64,000 nt of DNA from Paenibacillus castaneae (GTDB lineage Bacteria; Bacillota; Bacilli; Paenibacillales; Paenibacillaceae), in contig NZ_KZ614144.1 in the NCBI RefSeq assembly GCF_002884445.1, positions 6,228,920 through 6,292,919 of the forward strand, written 5' to 3'. The translations under genes were made by a program, and so were the position numbers. Positions 26,529 through 35,407 of this stretch are shown here, piece after piece (position 1 is the stretch's first letter; each line of letters starts with the position of its first letter). The notes below the pieces were generated by a model. That model saw nothing but the letters and a program-made list of their open reading frames with translations, was not told the origin of the DNA and ran no database searches.

Positions 26529-26882
26529 ATGCAACCTCCATCCCTACATCCAGAAGGCTCATCAACCGGATTGGATCCTAAATTAGCAGGTGTCCTTTGT
26601 TACCTAGGAGGCTTTATTACCGGCATTATTTTCCTAGCGCTGGAAAAGCAAAGCCGTTTTGTCCGTCTTCATGCCCTTCAATCCATAGTCGTATCTGTTG
26701 CTATTATAGTCATCAGTATGCTGCTTGGCGTTATTCCCATCATCGGTTGGATACTGGGAATACTACTTTGGCCGGTCAGTACGATTCTATGGATTGGACT
26801 TATGCTGCTTACTTACCAAGGAAAGCTATATAAGCTTCCTATTATCGGTGATTGGTGCGAGCAGCAGTCTAGAAAATTTTAA
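26529..26882 (+). CDS. DUF4870-family small membrane protein
   Basis: The start is set at ATG 26529 (MQPPSLHPEG); AAAGG immediately precedes an earlier ATG at 26517, too close to serve it. The 117-residue product has three hydrophobic helices after a short polar N-terminus, with the LALEKQSRFVRLHALQS loop typical of DUF4870/Tic20-like small membrane proteins. Its function is unknown. It is single-gene and ends with a strong terminator. Confidence 0.85.
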   Translation: MQPPSLHPEGSSTGLDPKLAGVLCYLGGFITGIIFLALEKQSRFVRLHALQSIVVSVAIIVISMLLGVIPIIGWILGILLWPVSTILWIGLMLLTYQGKLYKLPIIGDWCEQQSRKF

Positions 26883-26929
26883 TTCATTCATTGTGCGCCT
26901 TTGCTTTGGACATGTTCGCTGCTATTTAA

Positions 26930-26960
26930 AGTGGACGGCACTCTGCCGTTCACTTTTTTT
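26930..26960 (+). terminator. Terminator of the DUF4870 gene
   Basis: AGTGGACGGC pairs with GCCGTTCACT across a 5-base loop (one wobble), followed by seven T. The 3' side overlaps the stop codon region of the convergent AI-2E-family gene, whose last codons are read from the opposite strand. Confidence 0.95.
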
Positions 26961-28089
26961 CTTGATATAGCGAGGAATGATCCTTGAGCCATTCAAAAGA
27001 ATGAATAACGACAACCTTTAACACCGCATAGCCGGGCACCGCGAGCACGATTCCAACGAGGCCGAATAGATTCCCAGCTGTCAGAATAACAAAAATAATC
27101 GTGATCGGATGAATTTGCAAGCTTTTACCCATAATTTGCGGCGATATGAATTTGCCCTCTATTAACTGCACAATCGTCCATATCACAATCATCTTCAGCA
27201 GCATTACCGGCGATGTGACCATAGCGACGACTAAGGCAGGAGTAATAGCAATAGCGGGTCCCAAGTAAGGAATAATACTCGTACAAGCAGCTGCCAGAGC
27301 CAATACTAGTGAATATTCGAGCCCAATTACTAAATAACCAATATACAACAAGAAACCGATACAGAAGCTGACAATAATTTGTCCTCTAATATAGCTGCTG
27401 ATTTGATTGTTCATCTCTGCCATAATTCGCTTCGTTTTAGGCTGCAGCTTAGCAGGCAGAAAGCTAACAATCGCTTGTGGCAGCTGTTTGCCGTCTTTTA
27501 ACATATAGAATAGTATAAAAGGCAGTGTCACAATGGCAAGAACAATATCTTTTAGAGCTCCTACAAAGGTGCCCAGGCTCGATAGCGTCCCATTTAAGAC
27601 TGTGGAAATTTTCTCCGTAATTTTTCCCGTAAGCTCCGTTGAATTCAGGTTAAACCATTGCTGAATCTGATTGAAGCTGGAGCTATCTATGAACTGCATG
27701 AATTCAATACGAAGCTGTTCGCCATAAGTGGGCAAGTTATTAATAAAGCTCGTCAACTGATCGCTCAGAATCGGGATCACAAGCACTAACAGAATCGTGA
27801 TCAGACCGGCAACCAGCAGAAAGAGAATAATGATCGAAATAACACGCTTAATCCCCTTGCGTTCACAATAATCAACCACAGGGTTAAGCAGAAAATACGC
27901 AATTCCTGCTAGTATAATAGGCAGCAGCAGCGTCTTGAGCAGCACTGTAAGCGGCGTAAAAATATACGATATTTTCGTTAAAACTAATATATTCAACCCA
28001 ACAAGAAGCAATACAAGCAGAAACAATACGAACTTATTGTTCAGTATAAATTTTTTGAACCGCTCCGTACCTGCTCTGACGTTGTTCAT
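26950..28089 (-). CDS. AI-2E-family transporter
   Basis: A 379-residue polytopic membrane protein of the AI-2E/YueF family (about eight helices). Conserved segments include GIAYFLLNPVVDYCERKGI, PFILFYMLKDGKQLP and SIIPYLGPAIAITPALVVA. Despite the family name, most Bacillota members are studied as Na+/H+ antiporter-like or uncharacterised permeases, so the substrate is open. It is followed on the plus strand side by the DUF4870 gene and preceded by the mrp operon, a location consistent with ion homeostasis (inference). Confidence 0.88.
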   Translation of the reverse strand: MNNVRAGTERFKKFILNNKFVLFLLVLLLVGLNILVLTKISYIFTPLTVLLKTLLLPIILAGIAYFLLNPVVDYCERKGIKRVISIIILFLLVAGLITILLVLVIPILSDQLTSFINNLPTYGEQLRIEFMQFIDSSSFNQIQQWFNLNSTELTGKITEKISTVLNGTLSSLGTFVGALKDIVLAIVTLPFILFYMLKDGKQLPQAIVSFLPAKLQPKTKRIMAEMNNQISSYIRGQIIVSFCIGFLLYIGYLVIGLEYSLVLALAAACTSIIPYLGPAIAITPALVVAMVTSPVMLLKMIVIWTIVQLIEGKFISPQIMGKSLQIHPITIIFVILTAGNLFGLVGIVLAVPGYAVLKVVVIHSFEWLKDHSSLYQEKK

Positions 28090-28203
28090 TCCAATCTATC
28101 CCCTCCAATTGTGCTTTATTATATGTATTGTATCATTTCTATAAATCAGAACGCGAATAGCACTCTTCTTCCATATTACAGCATAATTTATGTCCATATA
28201 AAG

Positions 28204-28242
28204 CGAAAAAAGCAGCTCTCCTGAGAAGCTGCTGCTTTTTTC
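28204..28242. terminator. Bidirectional terminator after the mrp operon
   Basis: GAAAAAAGCAGC and GCTGCTTTTTTC form an inverted repeat with A/T runs on both outer sides, so it can terminate either strand. It lies just past the mrpG stop codon. Confidence 0.9.
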
Positions 28243-28249
28243 TTATTTT

Positions 28250-28606
28250 CTAATCCTTGTTTTTCTTCAATACAACCGCCCAATCATCCTGTACACTCCG
28301 CTCCCATAAAGGAACTCCTGAGATGTAAGCAGCCCTTCCGTTCAAATGCCCAGCCACTGGTGCGGTTATAAATACGAATACGATACCGAGCAGCAGCTTG
28401 GCGCTTATATGATCTAAATAAAAGGCGAAATATAGAAAGGCGCCTGCTAGAATGAACAGCACACCTAGCGTTGCGCTTTTGGTTGCAGCATGCGAGCGCA
28501 AATAGACATCCGGCAGTCTTACTAGGCCAAAAGCGCTTATGGCACTTATCAAAGCACCTGCTAACACGATTAATCCGATAATAATTTCACCGATTCCGCT
28601 CATCAT
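28250..28606 (-). CDS. mrpG: Mrp antiporter subunit MrpG
   Basis: The start is placed at the first of two adjacent ATG codons (28606), overlapping mrpF by about 20 bp; a longer reading to 28663 would run deep into mrpF. The roughly 118-residue product has three membrane helices and the MnhG/MrpG signature FGLVRLPDVYLRSHAATKSA. Subunit G is a small structural component of the seven-subunit Na+/H+ antiporter used for pH and sodium homeostasis. It is the last gene of the operon. Confidence 0.93.
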   Translation of the reverse strand: MMSGIGEIIIGLIVLAGALISAISAFGLVRLPDVYLRSHAATKSATLGVLFILAGAFLYFAFYLDHISAKLLLGIVFVFITAPVAGHLNGRAAYISGVPLWERSVQDDWAVVLKKNKD

Positions 28607-28880
28607 CTCCGCTTTCAATGACAACCCCTCTTTCGATATACCTTGCAAAGGCAGTAGTGCCAATAAAGGTTAGAATGCCTATCACCAAAATGATGTCGAA
28701 ATACGCATAGGTTTTCAACAGCATACAGATAATTGCGATCATAGACAGCAGAAGCACACCAATCGTGTCGAGCGCAGCGATACGGTCCGAGATCGAAGGC
28801 CCTTTCAACAGCCGATACATGCAGCCAATGATTGCAAACGACAATATGGTTAAGGAAAGTAGCAGCAAAGTAGACATCAA
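28587..28880 (-). CDS. mrpF: Mrp antiporter subunit MrpF
   Basis: A 97-residue protein with three membrane helices; RLLKGPSISDRIAALDTIGV is the MrpF signature. It overlaps mrpE by 4 bp and mrpG at its 3' end, so the three are translationally coupled. MrpF has been linked to bile salt/cholate export as well as sodium export in Bacillus. Confidence 0.93.
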   Translation of the reverse strand: MMSTLLLLSLTILSFAIIGCMYRLLKGPSISDRIAALDTIGVLLLSMIAIICMLLKTYAYFDIILVIGILTFIGTTAFARYIERGVVIESGDDERNR

Positions 28881-29206
28881 GGCCGCGTCACCTCCATAAT
28901 CGCTCTCTCAAACGTGCCTTTGATTTGCAGCGACAGCTCATTGGCATCCTCAATATCCATAGCATGAATATAAAGCGTCCGGCTATCCCGTGACACATTT
29001 ATCGTTAATGTCCCGGGTGTGAGGCAGATAAGACAAGACAGCAGTGTAATTTCCCAATCTGACTTCAGCTCAGTCTTAAGCGCGAATATACCTGGTCGAA
29101 TTTGAAGCCTTGGCCGAACAATTTGCAGCATGACCGCATAACTGGAAATAAACAGCTCTTTAATGAACAGAATCAGCAGCTTGACAATCGCCCATAATTT
29201 CTTCAA
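28877..29206 (-). CDS. mrpE: Mrp antiporter subunit MrpE, unusually short
   Basis: A 109-residue MrpE/MnhE protein. FIKELFISSYAVMLQIVRP, the LLSCLICLTPGTLTINV helix and the VSRDSRTLYIHAMDIED segment are diagnostic. MrpE is usually about 158 residues; here the first two membrane helices are missing. The upstream mrpD stop lies 5 bp before this ATG, so there is no room for a longer start. The short form therefore looks genuine rather than a mis-annotated start. Confidence 0.9.
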   Translation of the reverse strand: MKKLWAIVKLLILFIKELFISSYAVMLQIVRPRLQIRPGIFALKTELKSDWEITLLSCLICLTPGTLTINVSRDSRTLYIHAMDIEDANELSLQIKGTFERAIMEVTRP

Positions 29207-29211
29207 ATCAT

Positions 29212-30693
29212 CTACTCCTTCAATACGGCGTCAATATAATCTGCCGGATTCATTAGCGTATTTCCCGCTTCTGCAGCAAATCGGTAAATCCACTCCGAAC
29301 CAAACCCCATCAACATCATAATGATGAACAAACTCGCAGCGGATAGAAGATGACTTTTAGATATCAACGCTGGAGGATTGGTCCTCGGCTTCTTCTCTTC
29401 TCCCCAGAAAGCGCTCATGAATACTCGGACTAACGAATAGAGCACGATAAAGCTGGATACGAGCGCAGCGCCTGTCAGTACATAATATTTCTCCTGCAAG
29501 CCGCCTTGAAGAATGAGCAGCTTCCCCGCAAACCCGCTGAGCGGCGGAATACCCGCAATAGCAAGAGCAGTAATGAAGAACATCCAGCCCACCGCCGGAT
29601 GATGCTTAATCATACCGCCCATCTCCTTCAGCCGGCTCGTTCCAGTTAGATGTACTATAAAGCCCCCCAATATAAACAAGAGTGCCTTGGCAACCATGTC
29701 GTGCAGCAAATAAAAGACGACTCCGTCCATCGCAGCATCAGCACTTATAGCCAGCCCAAATGCTATAAATCCTACAGAAATGATAACATTGTAATTCATA
29801 ATGCGGTAAATGTCAGAATAAGCAATTGCCCCGAATACGCCAAGAATCATCGTCGCGGCTGCCATCCAAGCGATCCAGCTGTGAGTAACGGCCGGATCAT
29901 GATAAAAAATGAGTGTAAATGTCCGAATTAGCGCATACAGCCCTACTTTAGTCAGCAGCGCTCCGAACAGCGCCGACACGGCTGCCGGAGGAACGCTGTA
30001 GGAGCCCGGAAGCCAGAAGAAAAGGAACAATCCTGCTTTAAGCGAGAAAACAATCATGAACAAAACCGCGATTACATTCAATACGCCGTCCTGCCCCGCC
30101 TCCGCTACTCGCAGCGACAAATCGGCCATATTCAGCGTGCCGACAACGCCATATAAATAAGCTACAGCAGCTACGAACAACGTCGATGAAAGGATGTTAA
30201 TCAATATATATTTTAACGTTTCGCGAAGCTGGCGCTTCGTACCGCCCAGTACAATAAGTGCGTAGGATGAGATGAGCATCACCTCAAAGCAGACGAACAA
30301 ATTAAACAAATCCCCTGTTAGGAATGAGCCGTTGATTCCTACAAGCAGGAATTGAAAAAACGGATAATAGTAATTGCGCTCCCGCTGCTCACCTACGGTA
30401 CCAAACGAATAGAATAAACAAAAAGTGCCTACAACCGATGTGGTGAGAAGAAGAAGCACCGACATCATATCAGCTACAAAAACGATACCATAAGGCGGCA
30501 GCCAACCGCCCATATGCAGCGTTTGAATGCCTTCCGTTTTCACCTGATACAGGATGATGCCAGCAGCACATACAGTAGCCAATAGGCTGAGCGTGTTCAG
30601 CCCTCTTTGTATGGTTATATTATTTTTGAAAAATATGAGAATGGCAGCTGTAAATAAAGGGATTAGAAGCGGAAATACAAGCAGATTATTCAT
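29212..30693 (-). CDS. mrpD: Mrp antiporter subunit MrpD
   Basis: A 493-residue, 14-helix protein homologous to the ND2/NuoN proton-translocating subunits. KYILINILSSTLFVAAVAYL, FSLKAGLFLFFWLPGSY and PAAVSALFGALLTKVGLYAL carry the conserved Lys/Glu proton path. With MrpA it forms the antiport core. It overlaps mrpC by 8 bp. Confidence 0.96.
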   Translation of the reverse strand: MNNLLVFPLLIPLFTAAILIFFKNNITIQRGLNTLSLLATVCAAGIILYQVKTEGIQTLHMGGWLPPYGIVFVADMMSVLLLLTTSVVGTFCLFYSFGTVGEQRERNYYYPFFQFLLVGINGSFLTGDLFNLFVCFEVMLISSYALIVLGGTKRQLRETLKYILINILSSTLFVAAVAYLYGVVGTLNMADLSLRVAEAGQDGVLNVIAVLFMIVFSLKAGLFLFFWLPGSYSVPPAAVSALFGALLTKVGLYALIRTFTLIFYHDPAVTHSWIAWMAAATMILGVFGAIAYSDIYRIMNYNVIISVGFIAFGLAISADAAMDGVVFYLLHDMVAKALLFILGGFIVHLTGTSRLKEMGGMIKHHPAVGWMFFITALAIAGIPPLSGFAGKLLILQGGLQEKYYVLTGAALVSSFIVLYSLVRVFMSAFWGEEKKPRTNPPALISKSHLLSAASLFIIMMLMGFGSEWIYRFAAEAGNTLMNPADYIDAVLKE

Positions 30694-31024
30694 CCTCTTT
30701 CCCCCTTAATTGTTCGATATCATCCGTCCCCAGCTTCTGATACGCCTTGTAAGCCAGGACGAAGAAAAATGACGTAACTCCGAAGCTAATCACTATGGAT
30801 GTTAAAATCAGTGCCTGCGGTAGCGGATCTACATAAGAATCTGCCTTCTGTCCCAGCAGCGGAGCCGCACCTGTTTTTAAACGGGACATCGTAAGCAATA
30901 GCAAATGGATGCCATGTGTAAGGAGCGAGGTCCCGAGTATGATCCGCAGCAAGCTCTTCGACAGCACCAAATATACGCCGACGGTAAACAGCACGCCTAT
31001 GGCAATTGACATATATAGTTCCAT
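30686..31024 (-). CDS. mrpC: Mrp antiporter subunit MrpC
   Basis: A 112-residue protein with three membrane helices, homologous to NuoK. ILGTSLLTHGIHLLLLTMSR and DPLPQALILTSIVISFGVTS are typical. It lies 2 bp after mrpA and overlaps mrpD. Confidence 0.96.
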   Translation of the reverse strand: MELYMSIAIGVLFTVGVYLVLSKSLLRIILGTSLLTHGIHLLLLTMSRLKTGAAPLLGQKADSYVDPLPQALILTSIVISFGVTSFFFVLAYKAYQKLGTDDIEQLRGKEDE

Positions 31025-31026
31025 TC

Positions 31027-33903
31027 TTATTTATCCCTCCCTATTGCCAGGATAATCGTCATCGTAATGCCAACGACGGTTAGGTAGACACCTAGATCGA
31101 ACAGCATAGCGGTTGCCCATTCCATATGTCCGAGCAGCGGCAGCTCTACATAGCCGAAGGCATGACTCAGAAACGGTAGGTCAAACAAGAATGAGCCAGT
31201 ACCCGTTAATAAAGCGATCAGAATGCCTACAGCGCTCAACTTGCGGAAATCGATTGAAATAACTTCCCGTACTCGCTTGCTTCCGAACGCCATAGCGAGC
31301 AGCACGAATGCTGCCGCTGCCATCAATGCTCCGATAAAACCGCCTCCCGGCGCATTATGCCCAGAGAAAAACAGATACAAAGAAAAGGCCAGGATGATAA
31401 CAATGACTGCTTTGGCTATAGTCTTCAATATCACATCATTGCTGCGAATGCCATTGAAAGTCAATTTATTTTCGCTTTCCCAATAACCAGTCCCGACTCT
31501 GTCCACATCATCGGTGAGATTCACCTTGATTAAGGCGTATATGCCATAGGATGCAATACTAAGCACGACAATCTCCAGCATCGTATCAAAGCCGCGGAAA
31601 TCAACGAGAATGACATTGACAATATTTTTGCCTCCTGCGAGATTATAGCTCTCCTTGATGAAAAAATCGGATATGGATTCGAATGATCGGCTGCTGCTTG
31701 CGCTCAGGGCAAGCAGGGTCATAACCACGCCTACTCCAAGCGCGATAATAAAGTTCGACAGCTTAAAGCGTAAGCTTTCAAGCTCTTTCTTCAGCTTAGG
31801 CAAATGATAGAAGCAGAGTAGAAACAACGTAACCGATACCGTCTCAACGATCATCTGGGTCAGTGCTAAATCTGGCGCGCGGAAAATAACAAAAAATAAC
31901 GTAACCATATAACCAGCTGTACCGGTTAAAATAATGGCCATCATCCTCGTCCGTGCGAACGGAACAGCAATGACCGATACGATCAGCGCGAATATAATAA
32001 CCGCTTCATACAAGGACATCGGAGCATATTGTGTGAAGTCTAAGCGGACGCTGTTCGAAATTCCCATTGTAATCGCAATAGAAATAATCAGAAACAGAAA
32101 TATATAGATCATATAGTGGCGAATCGAGCCTGTCATATAACGATCCGTTAGACCTTTAGCGCCTTTATCCAGAAGCCTGAGTCCGCCATCATAGGTTTTA
32201 TTCAATGTTATCTCACTAAAGAGTGGCAGATGCAGCACCTTCACGCGTTGATGCTGCCGATACAGCACCGTGCCCACCGCAATGACGCCAATGGTCATAA
32301 AGATTTCTGCTGTCCAGCCATGCCAGATTTGAATGGATGTATCGAATTGCTGACCTGAGAGCAGCATGGTCGGATGAATGGCAGCCATGGTCGGTTCGAT
32401 CAGCGTGTACGACAAGATATTAGGGAATATTCCGAACACGACGGCGAGTGCACCTAGTACAACAGGGGGAAGCAGCAGTCCAAGTGGTGCTTCATGCGGC
32501 TTTTTCTCCAGCTTATCGAACTGCTTCTTCCCGGCAAAGGTTCTAAACAGCAGCAGCATGCTGTAAATGAACGTAAAAACACTTGCAACCCAAGCAATTA
32601 CAGGGAAAAGCACGCTCAGAAACTGCATATTCCACATATCCAAATTCATGATATTGATCACGGCTGTAAAGAACATTTCCTTACTCAGAAATCCATTGAA
32701 CGGCGGCAGACCCGCCATGGAGAATGTACCAATTAAGGCGACCGAGAAGGTGATCGGCATAACGGACATTAAGCCACCCAGCTTACGAATATCCCTTGTT
32801 CCGGTCTCATGATCAACTATGCCTACGATCATGAACAAGGCTCCCTTGAACACAGCATGATTGATTAGATGAAAAATACCGGCCATCGTAGCTTTCACAT
32901 AAAACAGTGATTCACTTGTTCCGGTAAATATAGCTGCCGCTGAGCCTAAGCCTAGCAAACTCATAATAAGACCTAGCTGGCTAATGGTTGAGAAGGCAAG
33001 CATCGCTTTCAAGTCCGTCTGCTTGAGCGCTCGATAGGATCCATATATCAAGGTCACAATTCCCGTTGCGGAAACGATCCAGAACCAGCTCGCTTCTCCC
33101 GCAAATATAGGACTCATCCGCGCTACCAAATATAGGCCTGCCTTCACCATAGTTGCAGAATGCAAATACGCGCTTACTGGCGTTGGAGCTTCCATCGCAT
33201 CCGGCAGCCAAATATGGAACGGAAACTGGGCTGACTTCGTGAAGGCCCCAAGCAGAATAAGCAGCATCGCCGGAATAAATAAGCTGTGCTCCGTTATCAT
33301 AGCGGCATTCGCGATGATTTCTCTTATGCTGAATGTTCCTGTCATCATATACAGCAGCAAAAAACCGCTCAACATCGCCAAACCGCCAAATACCGTTATA
33401 AGCATCGACTTCAAAGCGCCATATAGCGACTTTTCTCTTTGGTTCCAGAATGCAATCAGAAGAAAGGAAGAAATGCTCGTCAGCTCCCAGAAGCCATAAA
33501 GCGTTATCAAATTTTCAGAAAGCACAACGCCGAGCATGGCACCCATGAACAATAATAAATAAATATAAAACTGGCCAAGCGCTTCTTTTCTCTTATTCAA
33601 ATAAAAGATGGAATAAATGATGACCAAAGAGCCTATCCCTGAGATCAGGAGTGCAAATAGAAGACTAAGCCCATCCAAATAAACGGTAAAATGAACGCCA
33701 ATTGAAGGAATCCACGGTACCGCAGTTGTCACTGATTCTCCATTCTGAACCTTTGGCACACGACTCAGAAAATAACCAAAAATGAAAATCGGTGCCGGGA
33801 GCATAAACCAGCCCGTATGAATACGGTTTGTCACTTTATAGAGAAATGGACTGCCAAACGCAAAAATAAAAGGCAAAATAATAACAAGATGCAGCAAAGA
33901 CAA
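31027..33903 (-). CDS. mrpA: Mrp antiporter subunit A fused to subunit B
   Basis: A 958-residue protein. It starts with TTG, supported by AAGGAGG 7-8 bases upstream and the lack of another in-frame start nearby. Residues 1 to about 810 are MrpA (NuoL-like antiporter core with LYGFWELTSISSFLLIAFWN and KSAQFPFHIWLPDAMEAPTP, then an NuoJ-like part). Residues about 815-958 (SGHNAPGGGFIGALMAAAAF, then GVYLTVVGITMTIIL) correspond to MrpB, encoded by a separate gene in Bacillus subtilis. No separate mrpB is present, so the fusion supplies it. First gene of the mrpA-C-D-E-F-G operon. Confidence 0.94.
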   Translation of the reverse strand: MSLLHLVIILPFIFAFGSPFLYKVTNRIHTGWFMLPAPIFIFGYFLSRVPKVQNGESVTTAVPWIPSIGVHFTVYLDGLSLLFALLISGIGSLVIIYSIFYLNKRKEALGQFYIYLLLFMGAMLGVVLSENLITLYGFWELTSISSFLLIAFWNQREKSLYGALKSMLITVFGGLAMLSGFLLLYMMTGTFSIREIIANAAMITEHSLFIPAMLLILLGAFTKSAQFPFHIWLPDAMEAPTPVSAYLHSATMVKAGLYLVARMSPIFAGEASWFWIVSATGIVTLIYGSYRALKQTDLKAMLAFSTISQLGLIMSLLGLGSAAAIFTGTSESLFYVKATMAGIFHLINHAVFKGALFMIVGIVDHETGTRDIRKLGGLMSVMPITFSVALIGTFSMAGLPPFNGFLSKEMFFTAVINIMNLDMWNMQFLSVLFPVIAWVASVFTFIYSMLLLFRTFAGKKQFDKLEKKPHEAPLGLLLPPVVLGALAVVFGIFPNILSYTLIEPTMAAIHPTMLLSGQQFDTSIQIWHGWTAEIFMTIGVIAVGTVLYRQHQRVKVLHLPLFSEITLNKTYDGGLRLLDKGAKGLTDRYMTGSIRHYMIYIFLFLIISIAITMGISNSVRLDFTQYAPMSLYEAVIIFALIVSVIAVPFARTRMMAIILTGTAGYMVTLFFVIFRAPDLALTQMIVETVSVTLFLLCFYHLPKLKKELESLRFKLSNFIIALGVGVVMTLLALSASSSRSFESISDFFIKESYNLAGGKNIVNVILVDFRGFDTMLEIVVLSIASYGIYALIKVNLTDDVDRVGTGYWESENKLTFNGIRSNDVILKTIAKAVIVIILAFSLYLFFSGHNAPGGGFIGALMAAAAFVLLAMAFGSKRVREVISIDFRKLSAVGILIALLTGTGSFLFDLPFLSHAFGYVELPLLGHMEWATAMLFDLGVYLTVVGITMTIILAIGRDK

Positions 33904-33995
33904 TTTTCATCCTCCTTCACAGGGTGTTGTACCTATACATCATTTCCAATAATCGCAATAAGTAAGTACAAATCGACCAAAATAGGCAAAAAACG

Positions 33996-34022
33996 CAAAA
34001 AGAGCCCGCTGTTGGCAGGCTC
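33996..34022 (-). terminator. Minus-strand terminator upstream of mrpA
   Basis: On the minus strand GAGCCTGC pairs with GCGGGCTC across CAACA (one wobble), followed by TTTTT and, after GCG, another T-run. It could stop transcripts from the unknown minus-strand gene at 34358-34672 before they enter mrp, or act as an mrp leader attenuator. Confidence 0.8.
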
Positions 34023-34176
34023 CTCCGATAAATCATGTATTATATTGTTTATTCGCTGTTTTTAAGTATATATTCCAAGCTTCTTAATGTCAAAAGAAAT
34101 TGACTCCATAAATGCTTTAGGAATGAACACGATTCAATTAGGGGATTACTCTTTAATAAAAAAGGAGTCGATTCTC

Positions 34177-34404
34177 ATGCTCAGTCGAAAAATAACCGTT
34201 TCAATTTTAGTATTTGCACTCATTCTAACAGCAGGGTACTTAGAGAGTATTCATCTAACGAAACAACACTCCAATCCCTCACAGTTGAAGCAAAGCAGCT
34301 ACTCAACGAATACAAATGTCCGTTCCTACCCATTCGCTCCGAGGGAATATATAAGAATCACTTACCGGGCGAAGATTGAACCAATTCCTTATAAGCTTCA
34401 ATGA
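34177..34404 (+). CDS. Small secreted or membrane-anchored peptide, unrecognised
   Basis: A 75-residue frame starting at an ATG with AAAGGAG 9 bases upstream. The N-terminus (MLSRKITVSILVFALILTAG) is a good signal peptide or anchor; the rest is Ser/Asn/Gln-rich, then basic and Tyr-rich. No domain is recognised. Its last 47 bases overlap the 3' end of the convergent minus-strand gene. A longer reading from 34087 has no ribosome binding site. Confidence 0.5.
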   Translation: MLSRKITVSILVFALILTAGYLESIHLTKQHSNPSQLKQSSYSTNTNVRSYPFAPREYIRITYRAKIEPIPYKLQ

Positions 34405-34672
34405 ATGGCTGAGGATCAGCAGCTACCGTATACGAATAAACCCCTTGCAGGGTATGCAAATATAATAATCCTCCCGCTCCGCCTATTGATCGATATGATA
34501 AATCAAAAACCTCCGAAATCGGAAACTCTCGATACTTGGTGACAATTCTCTCTTGATACAGATGCATCAGCCGATCCTCCACGATTGCCTTTTGCTCGAC
34601 GCTGGACACGACTCTTTTCACCTTATAATAGGGCTGTGCGGCTATCCAACTGATAGTACCCCTCCTTTTCAT
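34358..34672 (-). CDS. Small protein with possible bacterial PH-like domain
   Basis: A 104-residue protein without membrane segments. Residues about 45-100 (FPISEVFDLSYRSIGGAGGL, then HTLQGVYSYTV and FIEAYKELV) have the strand pattern and terminal helix of a PH-like domain of the YdjM/DUF304 type. The family is not certain. It is divergent from the TetR gene and may share its control region. Confidence 0.55.
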   Translation of the reverse strand: MKRRGTISWIAAQPYYKVKRVVSSVEQKAIVEDRLMHLYQERIVTKYREFPISEVFDLSYRSIGGAGGLLYLHTLQGVYSYTVAADPQPFIEAYKELVQSSPGK

Positions 34673-34707
34673 CTTCTAACGTTTACTATATCAAATAGGA
34701 TTACCCC

Positions 34708-34758
34708 TTGACACTTTTTTACTTATCAGCCAATATGAATATAAAATAAATTTATTCA
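34708..34758 (+). promoter_or_regulatory. Probable promoter and operator of the TetR-ABC operon
   Basis: A perfect -35 (TTGACA at 34708-34713) is followed 17-20 bp later by an A/T-rich -10-like region (CAATATGAAT). Directly overlapping, TGAATA (34736-34741) and TATTCA (34753-34758) form inverted half-sites 11 bp apart, a typical layout for a TetR autoregulatory operator. Inferred from position only. Confidence 0.45.
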
Positions 34759-34785
34759 CAAAATCAAAATGATGGTGGTAAGACA

Positions 34786-35406
34786 ATGCCGAAAAAATTT
34801 AATGAGCAAGAAAAAGATTGGATACGTCAAAAGCTGGTGGAGCACGGCAAGCAAAAATTTGAAATAATCGGTCTTAAAAAGACGAGTGTAGAGGATTTAA
34901 CAAGCGCTGTTGGAATCGCTCAAGGCTCATTCTATTTGTTTTTCAGCTCTAAAGAAGAGTTGTTTTATTATATTTTGTTGGATGAAGAAAAAAGGATTCG
35001 TCAATATCTTCTTGAGACCTTTCTTAACGAAGAGCCTGTTACAAAAGAAAAAATCAAGCATTTTATGCAGACTGCGTTCAGGCTTCTAAGCGAAAGTCCC
35101 TTGATTAGACAAATTTATTTAGAAGGGCAATTTGAACAGCTCCTGCGCAAGCTCCCTCCAGAGCTGCTAGAGCTTAATTTTTCCGAAGATCAAGATGCGT
35201 TAATGCCTATTATTATGAATTGGCAAGCTGCAGGCTTATTGCATAGCGTTCGTCCGGAGCTCATTGTCAGTCTGCTTAGGTCGCTTGTTCTCCTCTCCCT
35301 GCATAAGAAAGAAATAGGTGTGCAGCTGTATGAGCCTACAATAGATTTGCTAATTGAGATGATTGCCGAAGGTATGTTTTCTTATGGCATCAAAGGGAGC
35401 GACTGA
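34786..35406 (+). CDS. TetR/AcrR-family transcriptional repressor
   Basis: A 206-residue regulator. The N-terminal helix-turn-helix (KKTSVEDLTSAVGIAQGSFY with LFFSSKEELFYYIL) is classic TetR; the C-terminal ligand-binding domain is divergent. It is 1 bp upstream of an ABC ATPase start, so it probably represses this exporter operon and responds to a substrate of the pump. Confidence 0.9.
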   Translation: MPKKFNEQEKDWIRQKLVEHGKQKFEIIGLKKTSVEDLTSAVGIAQGSFYLFFSSKEELFYYILLDEEKRIRQYLLETFLNEEPVTKEKIKHFMQTAFRLLSESPLIRQIYLEGQFEQLLRKLPPELLELNFSEDQDALMPIIMNWQAAGLLHSVRPELIVSLLRSLVLLSLHKKEIGVQLYEPTIDLLIEMIAEGMFSYGIKGSD

Positions 35407-35407
35407 C

